From Candidatus Aminicenantota bacterium (lineage in GTDB: Bacteria; Acidobacteriota; Aminicenantia; Aminicenantales; Saccharicenantaceae), in assembly GCA_014360015.1 (NCBI GenBank), contig JACIYJ010000006.1, forward strand, positions 116,652-180,651: 64,000 nucleotides of DNA, in the 5' to 3' direction. The notes under the pieces are model-generated. The model did no database searches and was not told the origin of the DNA. It saw nothing but the letters and a program-made list of their open reading frames with translations. Both the position numbers and the translations under genes were made by a program. Of this stretch, positions 9,236-17,401 are shown piece after piece (the stretch's first letter is position 1; each line of letters begins with the position of its first letter).

Positions 9236-10144
9236 TTATGGTGGACACTTAGCACAGAACGAGCGAAATAGTTTGGTAGACAGATAGCGGTCTCCTCTAT
9301 CCGGAAATATGGTAACAACTGTTCCTTCTTTTATTCTGGCAGCAATTTTCATCACTCCAGCAAAAGCCGCTCCACTGGAAATTCCAACAAAGATTCCGTT
9401 CGTACAGAGCTTCCTTGTCCAATAAAAAGCCTCTTCGTCTGAAACGACTATTTTTTCATCAACCAGAGTTAAATCCAGCACAGATGGAACAATCGACTCC
9501 TCCAGATTCTTTAACCCCTGAATGCTATGATTCTTCTCTGGCTCTACACCTACGATTTTAATCTGCGGAATTTTTTCTTTTAAGAATCGGCCACAGCCGG
9601 TCAAAGTTCCTCCAGAACCGATTCCCGCCACAAAATAATCGATTTTATCCCCCAGTTTTTGATAAATCTCAGGTCCGGTCGTCTTATAATGAGCTAAGGG
9701 ATTATTCGGATTGGAAAACTGGTCTGGCATAAAATATTTCTCCGGTTCTTTTTCAAACAATTTTCTGGCAGCAATGATAGCCCCGTCTGTTTTTTTGTGA
9801 CCAGGGGTCAGGATTAATTCTGCTCCCATAGCTCTCAGGATTAGTTGCCGCTCAAGACTGACACACTCTGGCATAAATAGCTTAATTTTATAACCCAGAG
9901 CCGCAGCAATCATAGCCAAAGCAATGCCGGTGTTTCCAGAAGTTGGCTCAAGAATCGTTTTGTCCGGATATAGAATTCCTTTATTGATAGCATCCATAAT
10001 CATAAACAGAGCAGCTCGATCCTTAACCGAACCACCTGGATTTGAGCCTTCAAATTTTGCCCAGATTTTTATCCTATCACTTGAAACAAAATTTTTTCCG
10101 ACTTCAATTAAAGGTGTGTTGCCAATTGCTTCCAAAATAGACAT
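9236..10144 (-). CDS. cysM: Cysteine synthase (O-acetylserine sulfhydrylase family)
   Basis: PLP enzyme of the last step of cysteine synthesis. The 302 residues show GNTPLIEV, the PLP lysine in GGSVKDRAA, SGNTGIALAMIAAALGY, GIGSGGTLTG and the C-terminal FPDRGDRYLSTKLF. Length and the FEGSNPGGSVKDR segment fit CysM/CysK; which sulfur donor it uses (sulfide, thiosulfate or a carrier protein) cannot be decided, and a cystathionine beta-synthase-like role is possible. A strong SD (AAGGGGG) precedes the ATG. Upstream sit a dedicated promoter and a Cys-rich leader peptide, which supports a role in cysteine supply. Confidence 0.9.
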   Translation of the reverse strand: MSILEAIGNTPLIEVGKNFVSSDRIKIWAKFEGSNPGGSVKDRAALFMIMDAINKGILYPDKTILEPTSGNTGIALAMIAAALGYKIKLFMPECVSLERQLILRAMGAELILTPGHKKTDGAIIAARKLFEKEPEKYFMPDQFSNPNNPLAHYKTTGPEIYQKLGDKIDYFVAGIGSGGTLTGCGRFLKEKIPQIKIVGVEPEKNHSIQGLKNLEESIVPSVLDLTLVDEKIVVSDEEAFYWTRKLCTNGIFVGISSGAAFAGVMKIAARIKEGTVVTIFPDRGDRYLSTKLFRSFCAKCPP

Positions 10145-10191
10145 ATTACCCCCTTGAAAATGAAAATTTGGATAGAGGCAGAGGCGGGCTT

Positions 10192-10212
10192 CTGGATGGC
10201 TAAGCCATCCAG
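10192..10212 (-). promoter_or_regulatory. Hairpin overlapping the end of the cysM leader peptide
   Basis: A near-perfect 10-bp palindrome (CTGGATGGCT / AGCCATCCAG around one base) begins at the last codons of the leader ORF and covers its stop. GATGG in its left arm can alternatively pair with CCATC just before the Cys codons (10226-10222), so a ribosome on the Cys codons would decide which hairpin forms. No U-tract follows, so control would be by translation or by a factor such as Rho, not by an intrinsic terminator. Confidence 0.6.
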
Positions 10213-10256
10213 CAACAGCAGATGGTCATCAAATATCGACTTTTAAGACTTTTCAT
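10200..10256 (-). CDS. Cys-rich leader peptide upstream of cysM
   Basis: Reads MKSLKSRYLMTICCCWMA (18 residues) from the ATG at 10256, or MTICCCWMA from the in-frame ATG at 10229; stop TAG at 10202-10200. The codons TGC TGT TGC are consecutive. It begins about 20 nt after the predicted transcription start and lies 56 nt upstream of cysM. No strong SD is seen before either ATG, which lowers confidence. Tandem Cys codons in leader ORFs before cysteine or sulfur genes are known from mycobacteria and act as cysteine sensors; this function is inferred here. Confidence 0.72.
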   Translation of the reverse strand: MKSLKSRYLMTICCCWMA

Positions 10257-10281
10257 AGTTAATTAGCTTAAAGGCCATTTA

Positions 10282-10309
10282 ATTCTAAAACATTTAAATC
10301 CATTGTCAA
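10282..10309 (-). promoter_or_regulatory. Sigma70-type promoter of cysM
   Basis: Minus strand: -35 TTGACA (plus 10304-10309), 16-bp spacer, -10 TAGAAT (plus 10282-10287; 5 of 6 matches). Transcription from about 10275 would include the Cys-rich leader ORF and give a 5' leader of about 130 nt. Confidence 0.85.
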
Positions 10310-10330
10310 GACCTCGAATTGCCACATTTG

Positions 10331-10365
10331 AAAACTGGTGACGCCCTACGCGTTTCCTGATTTTT
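10331..10365 (+). repeat. REP-like dispersed repeat, copy A
   Basis: A-rich start, then GGTGACGCCCTACGCGTTTC, then CTGATTTTT. It lies just upstream of the cysM promoter. Copies D, E and F share the central 20 bases with at most one change. A short second palindrome (tttttCAGGAAAA against the repeat's TTTCCTG) follows. The rest of the gap to 10673 shows no gene or clear structure. Confidence 0.85.
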
Positions 10366-10673
10366 CAGGAAAATGCCAGAAAAAACTGGAGAAGCCAAAA
10401 GAAATTATTGCTGAAAGACATGAACGTATGAATTGATTCTCTTTCCCAACCCGCTTGAGCTATTTCAGAAATTCAATTTGTGTCTCATTACAACAGGATT
10501 AAAAGTAGCAAGATATTTCCTGCCTCACCAGGACACCAACATAATAAATAAATTAGACTCTTCATCATAAACAAAGGCAATCATCTATTAACTTTTCAGT
10601 GAAAATATAACCATAGACATAATTACCATACAAAAATAATGAAATTTTATCAAAAAAAAATTAGAATGTAGCT

Positions 10674-11978
10674 ATGAAAAGAAGGGAATTCTTAAAAGCA
10701 GCTTCAGCGACTCTGGCTGCTCCGATGATCCTGCCGCCTTCAATTTTGAAAAGGCCAGCTCCTTCCGACTGGCTAACCTTTGGCTGCATCGGAGTGGGCC
10801 GCCAGGGTCAGGTTGATATGCTGGAGCTGATTTACCGAGGCCTGGAAGTTGGAGCCAGGGTGGTGGCAGTTTGTGATGTCGACCGGCATAGAGCTGAAAA
10901 TGCTAAATGGCTGGCTGAAAAAACTTATGCCCAGGAGCTGGGTCTCAACAGGTATCAGACCGTTACTATCTACCATGACTTCCGCGAGCTTCTGGCCCGA
11001 ACAGACATCGATGGTGTGCTGATTGCCACACCGGATTTCTGGCATGGACCAATTGCTATTCTGGCCGCCAGAGCCGAAAAAGACATCTATTTAGAAAAGC
11101 CCCTGACTTACTCACTGGTCGAAGGTCAGAAGTTGGTTAAAGCCGTGCGCCAGTCGAAACGTATTCTTCAGGTGGGTTCGCAGCAACGTTCTTCGATCTA
11201 CTTTCTTAAAGCCTGCGAGTTGGTCCGAAACGGTCTAATCGGAAAGCTGCACACTATCAGAGTCTGGCTGCCTGAAGACACTGGCACAGCCGACCCGCGG
11301 CCGATGCCCGTTCCCCCCAACCTTGACTATAACTTCTGGCTTGGTCCAACACCCGAAGCTCCCTACAGCGAATACCGCGTCCATCCGCAGATGAGCTATG
11401 ACCGTCCAGGCTGGATGCAGATTGAAGCTTATGACCGGGGCATGATCGCCAACTGGGGAGCTCATATGATTGACATCGCCCAATGGGGAAATGACACCGA
11501 AGATACCGGTCCTGTCGCCGTAGAAGCCACCGCCGAATTCCCTGACCGCGGTTTGTTCAACGTGCACACCAAATTTCGGGCCGAAGCTGAATATGCCGAT
11601 GGAGTAAAAATGATTATGGAAACCGGAGACCCGCCAGGAGTTCGGTTTGAAGGACAAGACGGCTGGGTTTTTGTTAAGCGCGAAGGAATTCAAGCTTCCA
11701 GCCCTGAAATTCTTTCCTATCAACCAGGAAGCGGCCAGGTTAAACTCTATCAGAGCAGCAATCATATGAAAAATTTCTTAGAATGTGTTCGCACCAGAAA
11801 AGAACCTGTAGCTCCGGTGGAAGTAGGCCATCGCTCTAACAGCATCTGCATCATCACCCACATTGCTATGAAACTTGGCCGAAAGCTGCGCTGGGACCCG
11901 GTGGCTGAGCGGTTCTTAAACGATGAAGAAGCTAATGCCATGCTGGATTATCCTCACCGGAAACCCTGGGAGGTTTAA
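10674..11978 (+). CDS. Tat-exported Gfo/Idh/MocA family oxidoreductase
   Basis: NAD(P)-dependent sugar-type oxidoreductase of unknown substrate. The 434 residues start with a twin-arginine signal (MKRREFLKAASATLAAP), so the folded, cofactor-loaded protein probably crosses the membrane. Then come a Rossmann motif IGVGRQGQ near residue 39, the EKPLTYS motif near residue 140, and a C-terminal alpha/beta domain with long inserts and PHRKPWEV at the end, as in the large Tat-type Gfo/Idh proteins of sugar-degrading bacteria. The ATG has no SD; a TAGAAT hexamer ends 7 nt before it, so the transcript may be leaderless. The next gene is another Tat-type sugar enzyme. Confidence 0.88.
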   Translation: MKRREFLKAASATLAAPMILPPSILKRPAPSDWLTFGCIGVGRQGQVDMLELIYRGLEVGARVVAVCDVDRHRAENAKWLAEKTYAQELGLNRYQTVTIYHDFRELLARTDIDGVLIATPDFWHGPIAILAARAEKDIYLEKPLTYSLVEGQKLVKAVRQSKRILQVGSQQRSSIYFLKACELVRNGLIGKLHTIRVWLPEDTGTADPRPMPVPPNLDYNFWLGPTPEAPYSEYRVHPQMSYDRPGWMQIEAYDRGMIANWGAHMIDIAQWGNDTEDTGPVAVEATAEFPDRGLFNVHTKFRAEAEYADGVKMIMETGDPPGVRFEGQDGWVFVKREGIQASSPEILSYQPGSGQVKLYQSSNHMKNFLECVRTRKEPVAPVEVGHRSNSICIITHIAMKLGRKLRWDPVAERFLNDEEANAMLDYPHRKPWEV

Positions 11979-12174
11979 GTTGAGAAAGATACGGCTGCCA
12001 TTTTGATCAGCGGTGCCCAATTTGTAACTAAAATGATAGACTATTACATTTACATTCTGGTTTCAGGAAAAGCCGTATTTATTCGGAGATGTGGTAGGTC
12101 TGGAAATCTCCCCATGTCTACCAGAAAATTAAAACCCAGACCTCCGGCTTCATAGTGAGAATGAGGAGATCATC

Positions 12175-13056
12175 ATGCCCACTATCAGCAGAAGGCACTT
12201 TATCAAAGCTGGAGTAGGCGGCAGCCTGGCAGGTTTAATCGGCGCGGTTAAAGTTTCGGCCAGTAAGAAAAATAGCTCAACGGAAAAGCTACCCGAAAAA
12301 CCAGAAAAGCGTTTCAAGTTTTCTCTGGGGCTTGCTTCTTACACCTTCCGCGCTTTCAGCCTGGAGCAGACCATAGCCATGACTTTGCGGCTCGGGCTGG
12401 AAAAAATCTGTCTCAAAGACGTTCATCTGCCGCTTACAGCCAGCGCTGAAGAGATAAAACAGGCTGCGGAAAAAGTCAGGGTCGCCGGCCTTGACCTTTA
12501 TGCCTGCGGCGTGGTTTACCTGGGAAAGCCGGAAGAAGTGGAAAGAGCATTTGCTTATGCCCGGATGGCCGGAATGAGAATAATCGTCTCTTCACCCAGC
12601 CCTGAACTATTGCCGCTCATTGAAAGAAAAGTCCAGCAAACCGGAATTAGCCTGGCCATTCACAATCACGGCCCGGGCGACAGGTTCTGGCCCACCCCGG
12701 CTGATGCTTATGAAAAGATTAAAAAGCTTGACCGGAGAATTGGACTCTGCTTGGACATCGGACATACGGCTCGGGCTGGTATCGACCCGGCTGAAGCAGC
12801 CGCCAAATTTGCTGATCACCTTCTTGATGTCCATATCAAGGATGTTTCTTCCACCAGCCCCGAGGGGCAGACCGTGGAAGTCGGCCGGGGAGTCATTGAT
12901 ATTCCAAAATTTCTGCGGACTTTAGTCAGAGTGAACTATACCGGGACTATAGCCTTTGAATATGAAAAAGATGAACAAGACCCGCTACCTGGGCTGGCCG
13001 AATCCGTCGGCTATGTGCGCGGCCTGCTGAGGGCCATTCTCCTATCTTATTCCTGA
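12175..13056 (+). CDS. Tat-exported sugar phosphate isomerase/epimerase family protein (xylose isomerase-like TIM barrel)
   Basis: AP endonuclease 2-type barrel fold enzyme; substrate unknown. Twin-arginine signal SRRHFIKAGVGGSLAG at the N-terminus, 293 residues. Metal-site segments of the family are visible: AIHNHGPGDRFWPTP, LCLDIGHTARAGIDP, LLDVHIKDVSS and a C-terminal IAFEYEKDE. AGGAGA precedes the ATG. It lies about 200 nt behind the Gfo/Idh gene on the same strand, a pairing common in sugar or inositol catabolic loci; the two probably act on the same extracytoplasmic sugar. Confidence 0.85.
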   Translation: MPTISRRHFIKAGVGGSLAGLIGAVKVSASKKNSSTEKLPEKPEKRFKFSLGLASYTFRAFSLEQTIAMTLRLGLEKICLKDVHLPLTASAEEIKQAAEKVRVAGLDLYACGVVYLGKPEEVERAFAYARMAGMRIIVSSPSPELLPLIERKVQQTGISLAIHNHGPGDRFWPTPADAYEKIKKLDRRIGLCLDIGHTARAGIDPAEAAAKFADHLLDVHIKDVSSTSPEGQTVEVGRGVIDIPKFLRTLVRVNYTGTIAFEYEKDEQDPLPGLAESVGYVRGLLRAILLSYS

Positions 13057-13153
13057 CACCATCATTATCCTATTTTTACGGCACTTAAAAAAAATAAGTG
13101 TGATAAAATAATTTTTACAACCACGCACTTGTATTCAAAAGGAGGAGGCTCAA

Positions 13154-13669
13154 ATGGAATTCTATGAAGTTATTAACTCTCGCTACAGCGTTCGGGCCTA
13201 CCGGCCTGACCCGGTGAGTGAAGATAAACTGAACCGAATTCTGGAGGCGGCTCGACTAGCTCCAACCGCAGCCAACCGCCAGCCTTTCCGCTTGATTGTC
13301 ATCCACACCAAGGGACGGCAAGCCGAGCTCAAGCGGATTTATGGTCGCGAATGGTTTGTCCAGGCCCCGCTCATAATAGGAATCGTAGCTCTGCCTGAAG
13401 TCGGCTGGAAGCGCCGGGATGGTAAGAATTATTCTGATGTAGACGCAGCTATTGTTATGGACCACTTGATTCTGGCAGCAGCCAACGAAGGTCTCGGTAC
13501 CTGCTGGATAGGAGCCTTCGACCCAGTAGCCACCCGAGAAATTCTTGGCCTTCCCGAAAATGTCGAACCGGTTGCCTTCACGCCTCTCGGCTATCCGGCT
13601 GATTCCCCCTCGCCTAAAAAAAGAAAGGAACTAAAGGAGCTGGTCTGCTACGAACGCTGGTCTGATTAA
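13154..13669 (+). CDS. Nitroreductase family protein
   Basis: FMN-dependent NAD(P)H oxidoreductase family, 171 residues, no signal peptide. N-terminal SRYSVRAYRPDPV with APTAANRQPFRLIVI (FMN phosphate contacts) and AANEGLGTCWIGAFDP in the C-terminal half are typical. The physiological substrate of these small nitroreductase-like proteins is generally unknown. A strong SD AGGAGGAGG lies 7 nt before the ATG. Confidence 0.88.
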   Translation: MEFYEVINSRYSVRAYRPDPVSEDKLNRILEAARLAPTAANRQPFRLIVIHTKGRQAELKRIYGREWFVQAPLIIGIVALPEVGWKRRDGKNYSDVDAAIVMDHLILAAANEGLGTCWIGAFDPVATREILGLPENVEPVAFTPLGYPADSPSPKKRKELKELVCYERWSD

Positions 13670-13732
13670 AACTAAAAAGGCAGTTAATGGATTTTATCTT
13701 TTGCGGAAGGATTTTAATCTGTTTATGCCTGC

Positions 13733-13754
13733 AAAAGAGCTTTGCTAAGCAAAG
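13733..13754 (-). terminator. Probable intrinsic terminator after the CPBP protease gene
   Basis: Minus strand CTTTGCT-T-AGCAAAG followed by CTCTTTT. The stem overlaps the last codon and stop of the CPBP gene. The loop is minimal, so the functional stem is shorter than drawn. Confidence 0.5.
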
Positions 13755-14395
13755 GGCAGAATTATAAACATTAAAAGGTCCCAGAGGATATGGCTGATCA
13801 TATTGGCTAGAAGGGATTTAAATTTCAGGTATTGATAGCCCCACCACAACCCGCAAACTAATGCTGCCAATACCAGTACCGGATTCTTGGTGGAAAGATG
13901 AACCGCAGCGTAAAGCAAAGCCACGGCCAGAAATCCCGTCCATTTCCCCAGCCTGGCCGTCCAGTGCCGTAACAAAAAACCGCGCCATAGCAGTTCTTCT
14001 CCGGGTCCGATGATCAGAGTCAGAAAAATCCCGATTCTTAGGCTACTGCTTCCAAATTTTAAATTATAAATTGAAGCTAAATATTCTAAGGTTTCAGGAA
14101 ATATGTGAGGCAAAACAATATTACCAGCAAAAAACGCTCCGTAAAGCAAAATGGCTGAGACCAAGCCCATTAAAATCTTAGAACCAGGTTTTTCTCCAAA
14201 ATCACCAGAAATTAATTTGCTGAAAAATGGGTCAAGCCACAAGACCACCATCAGAAAGACGAGCAGCACGGTGGCAAAAAGTGACCAAAAATCCACTCCG
14301 ACCAAAAAACGGCCTGAAAATATTAGAAAAAAACAGACCGCAACAAGCAGCGTCAGCCAGTAAAGACTGGTCTCACCCCCGGGTTTGGCTTTCAT
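13745..14395 (-). CDS. CPBP family intramembrane metalloprotease
   Basis: Integral membrane protein of the CAAX protease/bacteriocin-processing (Abi) family. Start placed at the ATG at 14395, preceded by AAGGAG; a TTG at 14458 would add 21 basic residues without a good SD. About seven hydrophobic segments. All three motifs are present: GEELLWRGFLLRHW (Glu-Glu and Arg), AAVHLSTKNP and NMISHILWDLL (His and Asp), so it is likely active. Target unknown. It stands alone on the minus strand. Confidence 0.87.
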   Translation of the reverse strand: MKAKPGGETSLYWLTLLVAVCFFLIFSGRFLVGVDFWSLFATVLLVFLMVVLWLDPFFSKLISGDFGEKPGSKILMGLVSAILLYGAFFAGNIVLPHIFPETLEYLASIYNLKFGSSSLRIGIFLTLIIGPGEELLWRGFLLRHWTARLGKWTGFLAVALLYAAVHLSTKNPVLVLAALVCGLWWGYQYLKFKSLLANMISHILWDLLMFIILPFA

Positions 14396-14680
14396 CCGGA
14401 ATTTACTCCTTTTTACCTTTTCCTCTATTCCCTTTTCTCGCTTTACCCAAAATTTCAACCTGCGCTTCTACTTCTTCTTATTTCTTAAGGCCATCTTAAC
14501 TCAAGAAAATTGGCGCAGCCTCTTTTAATTCTTCGCCCGTTTTTGTTCTTTTTATTCCTTTTTCTTTATTATCAATTTCCAGTGACAATATCAATATTTT
14601 TTATGTCTAAGGTTATTTAGATTCAAAAATGGACACTTAAAAGTTGAAAAGTAAAAAGGTTTTCCCTTTTTGCCTTAATC

Positions 14681-15604
14681 TCAAAAAAGACTAAGGAAAT
14701 AAGCTAACCACAAACCGGCCACCGATAAAATGCCAAAAATCAGGTTGTAGCGAGCCGTGGCTCCGTCGAGGGTAATGAAGTCAAGGGGATGGCCAGGCTG
14801 ATGTCTCTCTCTGGCCTTCCTCCACAGCTTGAGGGCTTGGGGCAAAGCCAGGACGACTACTAAAATAGTTAAAGGCAATGAAGGAAAATCGATCCCAAAG
14901 ACCCGAGGCACAAGAACAAAGCCAACCATTAATCCCAGCGAGCCAAAAAGCAATATTCCGTAATAAGTTAACGACCCACGATCGCCGATAAGAGAAGCAA
15001 AGGTAACCACTTTCTTTTCCCGGTCGGTTAATGAATCCCGCCAGTTATTAGCGTGAAGGATAGCGGCCACTAACATTCCTTGTGGTACAGCCCACATCAC
15101 CGGAAGCCAGGAAAACTGCGTGGTCTGAACTACCCAGGCTCCAAGCGAACCCAGCAGTCCAAAATTCACCAGAACAACCAGATCCCCCAGAGCCACAGCC
15201 TTCAACCAGGGATAAGCAGCGCCCAAGATAATCCCTATAAATCCGATATATAAAATAAGAATTCCGCGAAGATAGACCAGCACCAGTCCTATTAGAGATC
15301 CAAGGGCAAAAAGAACCAGGGACCCTTTTAAGACCTGCTTTGAGCTGAGCAGACCCCGGACAATAGCCCCGCTCACCGGCGTTGGCACCCGGTCCAGGCC
15401 ACGGCGATAATCAATCACATCGGACAACATATTGGCGGCAGTGTGGAGAACAGCCATGCCCAGAAGTGTCAGCAAAAGCAAGCCCACATTTAGCCTTACC
15501 CAGCCTACGGTGGCTGCTAAGGAGCTTCCAAAAAACACCGGAATGATCGAAGCCGGGAGAGCCCAGGGTCTGGCTGCTATCAGCCACTTTTTAGTTCCTC
15601 TCAT
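14681..15604 (-). CDS. UbiA-superfamily prenyltransferase, MenA-like
   Basis: Membrane prenyltransferase of 307 residues with about nine hydrophobic segments. The two Asp-rich motifs are NMLSDVIDYRRGLD near residue 58 and NNWRDSLTDREKKVVTFASLIGD near residue 176. The second is very close to the MenA motif, so 1,4-dihydroxy-2-naphthoate prenyltransferase is the best guess, implying menaquinone. No other men gene is nearby, so substrate remains open. No strong SD; the start Met is followed by RGTKKWLIAARPWALPAS, the usual MenA N-terminus. Confidence 0.82.
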   Translation of the reverse strand: MRGTKKWLIAARPWALPASIIPVFFGSSLAATVGWVRLNVGLLLLTLLGMAVLHTAANMLSDVIDYRRGLDRVPTPVSGAIVRGLLSSKQVLKGSLVLFALGSLIGLVLVYLRGILILYIGFIGIILGAAYPWLKAVALGDLVVLVNFGLLGSLGAWVVQTTQFSWLPVMWAVPQGMLVAAILHANNWRDSLTDREKKVVTFASLIGDRGSLTYYGILLFGSLGLMVGFVLVPRVFGIDFPSLPLTILVVVLALPQALKLWRKARERHQPGHPLDFITLDGATARYNLIFGILSVAGLWLAYFLSLF

Positions 15605-15978
15605 TTGGTTAGCTCCTTCTCTTTCAACCCAGAAACGTTTAAATTCATCTATTCTTCAAGTTTTCAAGGCTTCTCGAAATTCTAACAGAATTTGGCCGTA
15701 AAAAAAATCCTTAGACCCTGATCGAGTTGTGACTCCATCTTTCTTTGTTTAACTTTTTAATCAAGCAAAGAAATTTTAAAGAAGCTAAAAGTTACCATCC
15801 CGGCCTTCATCAGGTTTGAGACTGATTTCAGCTTGACTTATCAGGTACTCACACTTAATCAAACAAATACAGCCAGATCGAGCTTAGAAACTTCCAAATA
15901 ATTTTGTTGTCTCTAACTTATTATTTACCTAAAATAAAGACAAAAAAGATAATCATGAAAATTAACCTGGAGGTAAAA
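15605..15978. other. Intergenic stretch with no recognised gene
   Basis: AT-rich gap between the divergent MenA-like and epimerase genes. It presumably holds both promoters, but no convincing -35/-10 pair was picked out. An upstream in-frame extension of the epimerase (15904-15978) is not considered translated because the SD sits at 15968-15972. Confidence 0.5.
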
Positions 15979-17193
15979 ATGAAAATTAGCCGCCATCAAT
16001 TCTTAAAGTTCTTCAGCTTGGGTGCAGCCTCAGCGCTGTTTGTAGAAAAACTTGGCTGGACAGCCCCCAAATTAGCCTCGGCCCGAGAAGAAGTCAAAAA
16101 AATGAAAATTAAAAAAATCGAAATATACAGCTTTGATATACCTCTAATTGCTCCATTCCGGATTGCTATCGGCACCATGTATGCAGCCAATGAAGTGGTG
16201 ATTAAAGTCATAACTGATAGCGGTCTTTACGGAATTGGCGAAGCCTGCCCTTTTCCGCCGATAACCGGAGAAACTCAGGAAAGCAATATCGCTGCGGCCA
16301 AAGCAATCAGAGAAATTCTCCTGGATAAGGACCCGCTCAACATAGAAGCTCTGGTTGACGGTATTGGCAACATCGTTCACTCCAACCCCAGCGCCGTAGC
16401 CGCTTATGATATGGCCCTCTATGACCTGCTGGGAAAAACGGCCGGGCTGCCGCTGTATAAGCTTCTTGGTGGTTATCGTACGAGCTTTGAAACTGATATC
16501 ACCACAGGCTTAAACACGCCTGAAAAAATGGTGGAAAGTGTCAAAAAAAGCCTGGCCCTGGGCTACCGTCAGATCAAAATTAAAGTCGGGGAAGACCCGG
16601 ATCTGGATGTGAAACGGGTGGAAGCCGTGCGCGAAGCTATTGGTCCGGACATTTCCCTGAGAATCGATGCCAACCAGGGCTGGTCAGTGCCACAAGCCAT
16701 TTCAGCCTTAAGACGTCTCGAACCTTATAAAATTCAGTTTGTAGAACAACCGGTTAAAGCCTCAGATCTCGCCGGCTTGAAAAAAGTGCGCGAACAATCG
16801 CCAGTGCCCATAATGGCTGATGAATCGCTGTTTCTGCCTCCGGATGCTATAAAGCTAATAAAAGAGGAAGCCTGTGATTATTTCAACATCAAGCTGATGA
16901 AAGCCGGTGGAATACTCAATTCCCTAAAAATTGCCCACGTCGCAGCAGCTGCCAACATTCGGTGTATGGTGGGTTGCATGCTGGAAACCAGACTGGGGCT
17001 GACAGCCGCAGCTCACTTAGTGGCCAGCCAGAAAAACATCATCTTTGCTGACTTGGATGGCAACTCCGAACATAAAATTGACCCGATTGTCGGCGGAATA
17101 AAAATTGAAAAAGGCACAATTTATCTTCCTGAAGCGCCAGGCCTGGGCTGCGACGTTGACCCGGCCTTTCTGAAAAAAATGAAACAGTATTAA
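15979..17193 (+). CDS. Enolase-superfamily enzyme, dipeptide epimerase-like (MR/MLE family)
   Basis: Mandelate racemase/muconate lactonising fold, closest in feel to L-Ala-D/L-Glu epimerases and o-succinylbenzoate synthase relatives. Start chosen at 15979 with GGAGG 7 nt upstream; 404 residues. The N-terminus (MKISRHQFLKFFSLGAASAL) looks like a Tat signal but with Arg-His instead of Arg-Arg, so export is uncertain. Catalytic residues seen: KIKVG (K200, K202), metal ligands D230 in RIDANQGW, E256 in VEQPV and D281 in MADES, then NIKLMKAGG with K305. All catalytic positions are intact. It may process peptidoglycan-derived or other dipeptides; substrate unproven. Confidence 0.86.
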   Translation: MKISRHQFLKFFSLGAASALFVEKLGWTAPKLASAREEVKKMKIKKIEIYSFDIPLIAPFRIAIGTMYAANEVVIKVITDSGLYGIGEACPFPPITGETQESNIAAAKAIREILLDKDPLNIEALVDGIGNIVHSNPSAVAAYDMALYDLLGKTAGLPLYKLLGGYRTSFETDITTGLNTPEKMVESVKKSLALGYRQIKIKVGEDPDLDVKRVEAVREAIGPDISLRIDANQGWSVPQAISALRRLEPYKIQFVEQPVKASDLAGLKKVREQSPVPIMADESLFLPPDAIKLIKEEACDYFNIKLMKAGGILNSLKIAHVAAAANIRCMVGCMLETRLGLTAAAHLVASQKNIIFADLDGNSEHKIDPIVGGIKIEKGTIYLPEAPGLGCDVDPAFLKKMKQY

Positions 17194-17227
17194 AATGGGG
17201 GACACTATACTCATTCCCCAATTTTTT
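17193..17227 (+). terminator. Probable terminator after the epimerase gene, itself resembling a repeat unit
   Basis: AAAATGGGG ... CCCCAATTTTTT begins one base before the end of the stop codon's neighbour and is followed by six T. The A-tract/GGGG/T-tract layout is the same as in the dispersed repeat family, so the terminator may be a repeat copy put to use. Confidence 0.55.
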
Positions 17228-17236
17228 ATGGCATGT

Positions 17237-17385
17237 AAAAATGGGGACGCAAATTATATTATTTTTTAAAACTACGGAGAAGGTAAAGCGGAGGACGTCC
17301 TACGAGTTTCTTGATTTTTGACTTGAATAAATAAACATGAATAATAAGAAAACATCGGGGATATCTTACATATTTCCTGATTTTT
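17237..17385 (+). repeat. Cluster of three diverged REP-like repeat units
   Basis: Unit 1 (17237-17267): AAAAATGGGGACGC then an AT-rich run ending in TTTTTT. Unit 2 (17290-17319): GGAGGACGTCCTACGAGTTT then CTTGATTTTT. Unit 3 (17352-17385): GGGGATATCTTACATATTTC then CTGATTTTT. All keep the order A-rich, GG-GAC-core, CTAC or TTAC, TTTC, TGATTTTT seen in the better copies. They fill the gap in front of the second Gfo/Idh gene. Confidence 0.7.
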
Positions 17386-17401
17386 AGCTGGAAAGATGAA
17401 C

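Noticed and set aside
10180..10330. Intrinsic terminator for cysM control
   Set aside because: The 10-bp hairpin at 10192-10212 has no U-tract, so it is not a terminator by itself.
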